Positions 6,605 to 12,844 of a DNA stretch of 12,844 nucleotides are shown in pieces. The DNA is from Pleurotus ostreatus/Saccharomyces cerevisiae fusant (lineage: Eukaryota; Opisthokonta): NCBI GenBank assembly GCA_024196135.1, contig JAMQCK010001035.1, positions 1 to 12,844 on the forward strand. Direction: 5' to 3'. Below the pieces are notes generated by a model that did not search any database, was not told where the DNA came from, and saw only the letters and a program-made list of their open reading frames with translations. The translations under genes and the position numbers were made by a program. Within the stretch, counting starts at the first letter, position 1, and every line of letters begins with the position of its first letter.

Positions 6605-8329
6605 AAGGCTTTTTGGATTTTTCCGACATCGATCTATTTCTGCTGAGTCGGACCAGAACATATCGATGTACGCTTCCAGCACCGACGTGCGTACGTCGCC
6701 ATGATGAGTCCACGACGTTTCTCCCTTCCCATTCCCATCCCATTCTACGGATGTAAGGCCGCGCAATGCGTCGACCACGCCCGCGTCCACGCCATCGCAA
6801 TTCTTCAGGACCACTCGTGGGACGTAACTATGAGGGATTTTCAGGTGCCGGCCCTTCGCGCAGGCCCAAATGATCATCAAGATGAGGGGAAGGATGGATG
6901 ATCTTCGTTGCTCGACCTGAGCCTTGTGGTAACTCCAGATGAGGATCGAGAGGTCGATGTCCACGAGACGTACGCATCGCAGGTCTGCGAAGATCTGGAT
7001 GACATGCCCGTCCTTGTCGTAGATGGCACTACGGTTGCAAAGATGCGGACCGACACCCACGGATAGCATGCGGCGAATGAGGATGTCATGGAGGAGGAAC
7101 TTGGGAGGCAGCGCGTCTATGGTCCACGCCTGGACGTATGAAAATCTGTCCTTCCACCACACCGACTTTTTGCGCGAACGTAGCACGAATTCGTCCATCT
7201 CGCCTTCGATGCACCCGTGGAGATTGACGTCCACAATATGAAGGATGGGAAGCATTTCGAGGAGCAGCCGCAGAGCATCGATGCTTGAGGGTAGACGAAG
7301 GAAGCTAAGCGTTATGGACTTGCATACTGGTGCCATGGTCCATAGCCGTATGACTAGCAATCGTTCTACGGAATTTCTCTTGTCGTTGGTGTCATTATGA
7401 TAGCGCCAGGGACCGAGCTCCAGCCCGACGGGGGTAGAGCCTACGGAGTCGGATAAGATTGCTAGTAGGACCGCCACATGGCGGATGTCCATAGCCTCGC
7501 AGGTGAAGTTCCAGCTCTTCGCAGTCAATTGGACGCTCTGCACGAAGTATGCAAAGTCACAATGCTGGCTCTCCGTGGCTCTGCGAATGTCGCCTACGAG
7601 ACGCACATGTGCAAGGCTCTTAGGGAGCACCAGCGCCTGAGAGGATCGTAGGCGTGGCATGTCGTAGACGCGGCCGATAGAGAGCGACTGTAGCTGTGGC
7701 ATCGCTCGGAGTAGGTCGTGGATCAGACCGATTCTCCACCATCGACTCGGGTGGCGTAGGACGAATGTGGTCACGCCGGCATACAGGTTCGATGTCAAGG
7801 CGAGGTAGCAGAAGTCCAGCTCTAGAGTACGAAGGCGGAGGGGGCGCTGGCGCGTGAACTCCCGGAATATATCTGGTAGGCATGGTGCTGTATCATTGCT
7901 GTATCGTGGTGATTGGACTTCAAGTGCAAGCGCGTCCAGCCGAGGCGCGCTGTCATGGGCGAAGTGCGCGAGTGTCGCTAGCATCTGCGCTCCATCGCCA
8001 GATATCCTGAGATCGGCTATCTGTTCTGCATACAGAGCAAGGATAGGCGAACAGAACGCCGTCCCGGATCGCTTCAAGTCGATATCGAACGTCAGTGGCG
8101 CATTCCCCGCACGGCGCAGTGCTGTATAGGTCCAGAATGGCTTTTGAAACGGAATCGCGCCAGCCCAGAGTCTCTGGCACGCCAGCGCGATGGTGCGCCA
8201 TTGGCGGCATACCTGAGATGGCGCGATCCACTTCACATCCTGCTCGTCGTATAGCGCACCACGACCGCACGGGACGCAATGGACGAAGATCTCCTCGAGG
8301 AGCTCTGGCGGTAGATCTTGAATAGGCAT
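6584..8329 (-). CDS. F-box protein with LRR-like C-terminal region, intronless
   Basis: One uninterrupted frame of 581 codons plus stop. From the chosen Met, residues 3-58 form an F-box-like domain: IQDLPPELLEEIF, then a loop, then WIAPSQVCRQWRTIALACQRLW. The F-box binds Skp1 in SCF ubiquitin ligases, and the rest of the protein would select the target. Beyond it are irregular leucine-rich segments such as LRTLELDF, MPQLQSLSIG, LPKSLAHVRLVG and LPILHIVDVNLHG, as in the large agaricomycete F-box families. The frame is open 39 codons further up, to 8446, but I start at 8329: the F-box normally begins right after the Met, and the added stretch (low-complexity Ser/Pro/Arg) looks like 5' UTR. The last codons lie in a repeat module (see 6574-6604), so the native C-terminus may have been replaced. 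Target unknown. Confidence 0.85.
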   Translation of the reverse strand: MPIQDLPPELLEEIFVHCVPCGRGALYDEQDVKWIAPSQVCRQWRTIALACQRLWAGAIPFQKPFWTYTALRRAGNAPLTFDIDLKRSGTAFCSPILALYAEQIADLRISGDGAQMLATLAHFAHDSAPRLDALALEVQSPRYSNDTAPCLPDIFREFTRQRPLRLRTLELDFCYLALTSNLYAGVTTFVLRHPSRWWRIGLIHDLLRAMPQLQSLSIGRVYDMPRLRSSQALVLPKSLAHVRLVGDIRRATESQHCDFAYFVQSVQLTAKSWNFTCEAMDIRHVAVLLAILSDSVGSTPVGLELGPWRYHNDTNDKRNSVERLLVIRLWTMAPVCKSITLSFLRLPSSIDALRLLLEMLPILHIVDVNLHGCIEGEMDEFVLRSRKKSVWWKDRFSYVQAWTIDALPPKFLLHDILIRRMLSVGVGPHLCNRSAIYDKDGHVIQIFADLRCVRLVDIDLSILIWSYHKAQVEQRRSSILPLILMIIWACAKGRHLKIPHSYVPRVVLKNCDGVDAGVVDALRGLTSVEWDGNGKGETSWTHHGDVRTSVLEAYIDMFWSDSAEIDRCRKNPKSLVRHMTP

Positions 8330-8810
8330 TCGGTAAAGTAGAGTAGAATGTAGTAGAGCGCGGGCTGACGTGCGTAGCGAACCTACAGGGGTGGGATCAA
8401 GAGGCGACGGCGAGTTTCCGCGTGTTGCGACGCACGCGGTAAGCACGTGTGGGCTACTTGAGGGTGTGTCACAGCAGTCACTCTACAGAAGTGCTCAATT
8501 TTCCACGCGAACGTCGTCGTGGGATACCTCATGAGCGCGTAGGAGCTGGTGTCTCGAACTTGATAACCCCCGACAGACGAGGGAAGATTCCAGACGCATG
8601 AGGAACGGAGTGATCTGCGCTGCCAATGCAAGAAGACGCTAACCGGCGGAAAAGCATGAACGGAATGGGCGCGAGCAGTTGGGCAAGAGGGATTCTATGT
8701 TCAATAGTTATAACTTAGACTTGCTGTTTGGTGATATACATGGGTGTTTGCGGCTTGATTGGGAGAAGCATAGGCATATTGTCTCCTCACAGCGACGTTC
8801 TTCCCGACAT
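8330..8810. other. Spacer between lipase 3' end and F-box start
   Basis: About 480 bp that must serve as 3' UTR and terminator of the lipase and as 5' region of the F-box gene, both minus-strand. A pyrimidine-rich stretch directly precedes the F-box ATG on the coding strand. CACGTG is present at 8444-8449. I see no clear TATA box and no further gene. Confidence 0.5.
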
Positions 8811-10069
8811 TCAGCACGAGATGGTGCTGATGTATATGCCGGCGTAGGGGCCAAGCTAGACGAGAAGTCGATCAGTATTGAGGTGGTCGATGGTGAGAAT
8901 AGGGTCACTTACATGGTCAATGATATTGCCGTCAAAGATGTTTGGGACCTGGGAAGAAACCGTCAGTGACGGGATCCTGCGAGACGTCGTGTGCGATGCT
9001 TACCGTCTTGATAGTGCATTGGTCGTCATCTGCATCGTCGTTCCCTGGACACTCAACCCAAACACCATCTTCCACGATGTGCACCTCGCCCTCGGGATGC
9101 GAGAACCCAAGGCCGCGACCTGGAAGGATGGGGACCAAATCTGCGTGGAATCGTCAGGTTCCTCCACCATCCTACATATCCCAAGAGAACGTACCCTTCT
9201 TGTTATTAATTCGCGTAAACCCGTCCACCTTCGCGTCCACAAACTCCGCCCACGCAGGGTTCCCCACCCGCGGCTTGCCAAACGTCACCGCCTTCACATC
9301 CGCGTCTGGAATATTGAGCTTCAAGAAGACCGCGTCGAGCTCTGCGATGGCGCCGCCCAGCGAGTGCCCGACCGCCGTCACCGAATTGGTGTTCTGCGCG
9401 GTGAGAAGGGCGCGCACGGCGGCGAGGACGGCGGTCGCGGTGTCGGCGTGCGCGTCGCGGAAGCCGCCGTGGACGCGCGCGCCGGAGGGGACGCCGGGAA
9501 AGAGCGTGGCGTCGAGCGAGTCTTGGGGGAAGTCGATGTCGGTGAGGACGGATTCGCTGGGGTGGAGTGAGATAAATTGGGGAAATAGCTACGGATGAAT
9601 ATTACACGCACAATTGGGTGGGGTCTGTGCCCTGGTGTGCAACGATGATGGTGCTCAAGGAGGGCGACCAGCCGACGTAGTCTAGACGGATAGTCAGAGG
9701 CGAGGACATAGAACCCCAACGTAGGCGCACAGTATTGGACATCCCCACCGTCCCCACCGTGCGCGGAAAGCTGGAAGTCGTCCGTCGCGCTGCACGCATC
9801 TAGAATGGCTGGTCAGTGCAAAATCATTCGATAGTTAAATGTCGATGCATACCACCGCACTCCCAATTCGCGATACCGTTCGGGCAGTACGCTGCTGCCG
9901 CGAACTCAGTATAAGGCGCGAAAGACGCGATGGCGCCTGCGGACAGTGTAGTCACCGCACGGTCGACAAGCGTCGTCGCATTGCGCGGTAGCACAAGGGA
10001 AGGGGCCGCCGACACGGGCGTGACCACCGCGAGCGCGAGCAGGACGGGCAGAGGCAGCAGCTGGAACAT
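8811..10069 (-). CDS. Secreted class 3 (fungal) lipase, seven exons
   Basis: Predicted triacylglycerol lipase/esterase of the alpha/beta-hydrolase lipase_3 family, extracellular. Exons: 9853-10069, 9731-9799, 9612-9681, 9195-9556, 9004-9140, 8913-8948, 8811-8855; introns 49-57 nt, GT..AG, most with CTGAC or CTCAC branch points. Lengths sum to 936 nt, a 311-residue protein with all phases consistent. Residues 1 to about 20 are a signal peptide (MFQLLPLPVLLALAVV..SA|AP). Family marks: IIVAHQGTDPTQ at 107-118, nucleophile elbow GHSLGG at 182-187 (Ser184), VTFGKPRVGN, then RINNKKD with the likely catalytic Asp240, PEGEVHI, and the likely catalytic His297 in DHLGPY. The triad is intact. An in-frame ATG at 10126 would add 19 residues before the signal peptide, and it lies too close to the TATA box, so 10069 is preferred. 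Substrate preference cannot be read from the sequence. Confidence 0.92.
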
Positions 10070-10141
10070 AGTGCTGCAAAGTGCGACGATGTGCTCGGGA
10101 AGGCTGACGCGAGCGCGAGAGAACACTCAGAACCCCAGCGC

Positions 10142-10148
10142 ATTTATA
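10142..10148 (-). promoter_or_regulatory. TATA box of the lipase gene
   Basis: On the minus strand this reads TATAAAT within gcgtataaatgcg, about 73 bp upstream of the chosen ATG at 10069. The spacing fits a short 5' UTR starting some 30 bp below the box. It argues against the upstream in-frame ATG at 10126, which is only about 16 bp downstream. A CCAAT pentamer on the same strand lies at 10449-10453. Confidence 0.6.
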
Positions 10149-10149
10149 C

Positions 10150-11337
10150 GCGCGAGGGCACCTCGGTCAGCCGCCGCGAGCACAGTTGGTCCTCAGGGCT
10201 GCATCAGGGCTGCTGATGTGTTGGGGACCGCCGATGAAGCACACAAACAGACATTCCGCCCGACTCACCGCGCCGCCAAAAAGACGCAGGGCAGCTCGGA
10301 TGGTCAGCTGGCCTGCGGGCGCGCGTGGGCGGTGGCTGGGGAGGACGCGCTTCCATGCGCGGGGGCAGCTTGCTATCGCCCGAACGCGCTATGCTTGGCG
10401 GATGCGCGGGTCCCTCCTCCGTCAGAGGATGAAAGGAACACACGTCTGATTGGTTGGAGATCTCTTGAGTTGGAAGACCATATGAGCAGAGGTACAGCGA
10501 ATGATTGACGCAGCAGACGAGGAGGTCAGGCGAGCAAGATGATCAAGATCATGCGGGCAATGAGTACTTCAGCTGTAGAGGTACTCGTCATTCTGGCCAC
10601 GCAGACTGTCACTATCCGGGTGTTGGAGGTGGCCGCGGAGCCGGAGGTTGTATTGAAAGAGAGATCCTAGTGTACTTGACGGTCTTTTGCCCGCTGAGCA
10701 TCGAGGGCGTTGATTGCACGAGCAGCTGCGGCGATGGCGGCAAGACAGACCTTGAATGGCAGTGAGCGGGATTTCGATCACTTCCAACAGCCGAGGGGAA
10801 CAAACGTTGCGTACCGAGCTCAGCAAGCATCTGCGGCTGGTCTTCAGCCGAGTCGCGCGACGGCCAATGAGATAATTCCTAATTACCCTTCGGAACCGCG
10901 CGAAGGACGCAAACTTGGTATCAGCGGTCGAGGACGAGCGCAGCTGCAGCCGCAGAATCACGTTGAACAACAGAGCACCTGCAAGGGGTACCTCCGATGG
11001 ACAAGCAGCCGCTGGGTCTGCTGACACCTCGGTATCGCTGGCACAGTTGAACAGCACCGAGTCCGAGGTGCTGGGGCGATGGCCTCGCTACAATGAGGGA
11101 TGACATTCGTAGCAGGGCCATAGACGGAGAGAAACAATTCTTTTGGTGGCGATTTTCTTGCGAAGGAGCTCGAGGCGGACGAATGCAAGATTTAGCGAAT
11201 CAGCGCCCGAGGCAAGGAGGGCTGTGGCGCGGAGGGGCCGGGCCGATCCACGTGCGGTACCAAGTCCAGATCTCCGAGATTTGAAGTTGAACTTCAGATT
11301 GGAGGTGTCCACTTCAGAGTATCACTCAAGCTTATAA
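10150..11337. other. Long intergenic stretch, only doubtful frames
   Basis: Upstream region of the lipase plus further sequence with no recognised gene. The longest frame is on the minus strand (11057-10569, 162 codons). The plus strand is also open for 104 codons (10710-11024) in the same place, and neither resembles a known family or shows a signal peptide or splice-linked extension. Both-strand openness in GC-rich DNA suggests chance. A small lineage-specific gene cannot be excluded. Confidence 0.35.
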
Positions 11338-11353
11338 ACACACACACACACAC
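11338..11353. repeat. (AC)8 microsatellite
   Basis: Sixteen bases of perfect AC dinucleotide repeat, directly after cttataaac. Possibly length-variable between strains. No role is evident. Confidence 0.9.
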
Positions 11354-11366
11354 GATATGCAGGTTA

Positions 11367-11448
11367 GCGAGCACGCTCGCGGGGTGCAATATATAGAACA
11401 CGTATACTATGGTATACCGTAAAGTAAAGCCAGGCGAGCACGGCTCGC
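11367..11448. repeat. Pair of GCGAG..CTCGC hairpins
   Basis: Two near-identical small hairpins lie 67 bp apart: gcgagcacgctcgc (11367-11380) and gcgagcacggctcgc (11434-11448). Each is followed within a few bases by caat. Between them is a GTATAC...GTATAC repeat (11402-11417). They are located 3' of the LPMO gene, more than 340 bp beyond its stop codon. Confidence 0.55.
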
Positions 11449-11795
11449 AATACAGGTGCAGGAGCTATAGATACAGTGGATACGTAGCCAGTCGTAAGTA
11501 GTAGCGCTGCTATGAGCTGGTCGCACGCGACCAACATATCGTTAAGCAACCGCGCGAGAGCCAGTCAACGCGCGGCGCCGTTGCACCCGGTGCGTCGTGA
11601 ATAATTAGCGGGGACACCGAGAAGGGTCATGATGCGTGTGTGTTGGGAGCCTTAATGAGCATGTGTGGTGCATATGCAGCATGTGGGGGATGAATGAACG
11701 GGTGGGGGGCAAGGAGGGAGAAGCGCGAGGGATGCGCGGTAGACAGACACCTGAGCGGGAACCACATCCCACAAAACACGGGGAGGGTGGCGCGC
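11449..11795. other. 3' flank of the LPMO gene
   Basis: No gene seen. The stretch presumably holds the 3' UTR and polyadenylation region of the minus-strand AA9 gene. The strand complementary to the gene is G-rich at 11694-11725. Confidence 0.4.
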
Positions 11796-12844
11796 TTACA
11801 GGCTGCGCCAGTCGAGGCCGCGCATGATGCGGCTGTAGACGCGCGGCTGGCGGTGCGCGCTCGCGTCGACAACACGCGCCTCGTCAGCTTCGACAGAAGG
11901 CGCCGCACGCTTGGAAACGGTAGCGGAACGCTTCGCCTTCTTGAGGCCGCAGTTCTTCTTCGTCCAGTCGTTGCCGTAGTTCGTGTTGTCGCCGTCGTTG
12001 TTGCCGGACGACGAGTCAGAGCCACTGCCGCTGGAGTTTCCAGAGTCGTTGCCATTGTCGTTGGAGGATGAGTTGCCCGACGAAGAGCCAGAGGAACCAC
12101 CATCCGCGAGTTCAGCCACCTTCGGCCCCGGGAACACGTAGTCGCTCTTGCCGACCGAGAAGGGCTAGAACAGAGTGAGCAGGTTGCGGAGCATGATTTG
12201 AGGCGCGACTCACGTCGAGCAGAATGCCCTTGTCCTCATCGCTGTAAGCGCCAGGGAACGAGACGAGCTCGTCGTCGGACGGAGTGCCGGTCTGGTCACC
12301 ATCGACCTTGAGCTGGACGCAGCCGGCGTAGAACTCAGCACCGCCCTCCTCGCTAGCGAGGTGCAGGGCGATGATCTCGTGGCGCAGCAGGTACGAGCCC
12401 GACGCGAGGTCCTTGGGCAGCGTGAGGGAGGCGGGCTTCTCTTGCACTAGAAGAGCATTAGTACGTGATCAATGATTGGTTCGGCGCCACTCACTCAGCT
12501 CCTCCTGGACCCAGCCGCTGCCGTCGTCCTTGAGGCCGGTCTGCTCGATCTTGAACCACTTGGCGTCCTTGCCGTCGAGCGTCGAGCAGTCGCCGCCGTC
12601 GCACTGGGCGAGGTAGGTGAGCATGGGGCCGACGTTGTGCGGCCAGGCCTGGCCGTCGCCGCTCATCCAGTTGACGTCGATCGCGCTGCCCGGGCTGGCC
12701 TTTGCGTAGACCTTGCTCTCGTCGCCGCTGATGGGGTACGAGCCGGGCCCGCACGAGAGGTCCTTGTTGTCCGCGCCCTTGAGCGGGTCGATCGTGTTGA
12801 CGGGGCGGATCGGGTACTTGCCGTCGCCGTCTGGGGCGGTGTCA
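11796..12844 (-). CDS. AA9 lytic polysaccharide monooxygenase (former GH61), 5' end beyond the window
   Basis: Copper enzyme that oxidatively cleaves cellulose or related glucans outside the cell. Visible exons: 12495-12844 (partial), 12214-12446, 11796-12164; introns 48 nt (CTAAT branch point) and 49 nt. AA9 core marks: AWPHNVGPMLTYLAQC with the second copper-ligand His, AKWFKIEQTGL, SYLLRHEIIALH, AEFYAGCVQLKV with the axial Tyr, and DYVFPGPKV closing the domain. The signal peptide and the N-terminal His of the copper brace lie outside the window. After the core comes a roughly 45-residue linker of Ser, Gly, Asn and Asp, then WTKKNCGLKKAKR and a basic tail ending RVYSRIMRGLDWRSL. There is no CBM1. 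The linker is low-complexity triplet DNA. The stop TAA at 11796-11798 is part of a GTAAGC string that could act as a splice donor, so the exact C-terminus is slightly uncertain. Family assignment is firm. Confidence 0.92.

Noticed and set aside
8878..9598. Plus-strand frames of 230 and 218 codons opposite the lipase
   Set aside because: They are antisense shadows of the lipase exons, whose codon structure, splice sites and catalytic motifs are clear on the minus strand.
10569..11057. Minus-strand frame of 162 codons
   Set aside because: No recognisable family, signal peptide or exon links, and the opposite strand is also open; kept only as a note in the intergenic entry.

Overview
The window looks like nuclear DNA of a filamentous basidiomycete, most likely a plant- or wood-degrading agaricomycete. 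It is GC-rich. Its coding regions are interrupted by 48-57 nt introns with GT..AG ends and CTNAC/CTAAT branch points. Its gene families (F-box/LRR-type proteins, secreted class 3 lipase, AA9 lytic polysaccharide monooxygenase) are typical of that group. The attribution rests on gene content and intron style only.

Layout: positions 1 to about 6,500 are repeat-rich and hold no gene I can defend. They contain a 60-bp-spaced tandem duplication (145-238); a 5'-truncated, once-frameshifted Ty1/copia reverse transcriptase/RNase H relic (1181-2337) followed by a candidate LTR (2345-2632); a minisatellite built on 14 copies of the palindrome TTGCAA (2634-2838); a 1.4-kb structure with about 250-bp inverted arms (2956-4392); a 20-bp minisatellite (4871-5050); a run of three hairpins including a perfect 22-bp palindrome (5303-5370); and two clusters of CTAATTAGG-type modules (5405-5729 and 6509-6604).

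From 6,584 onward lie three protein genes, all on the minus strand. An intronless F-box protein (6584-8329) has its last codons inside the second CTAATTAGG-type module. A secreted class 3 (fungal) lipase (8811-10069) could be resolved into seven exons and six introns, encoding 311 residues with an intact Ser-Asp-His triad. An AA9 LPMO (11796-12844) runs off the right edge, so its signal peptide and N-terminal copper-binding histidine are outside the window; it carries a long Ser/Gly/Asn-rich linker and a basic C-terminal tail. The 1.7 kb between lipase and LPMO holds no gene I recognise, only an (AC)8 tract and two small hairpins.

The lipase and LPMO are both extracellular and fit a secreted degradative repertoire; the F-box protein would act inside the cell in SCF ubiquitin ligases. 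I see no evidence that the three act as one pathway. The most notable non-coding signals are the long inverted-arm element, whose arms differ mostly by CpG transitions (consistent with cytosine-methylation decay), and the TTGCAA minisatellite.
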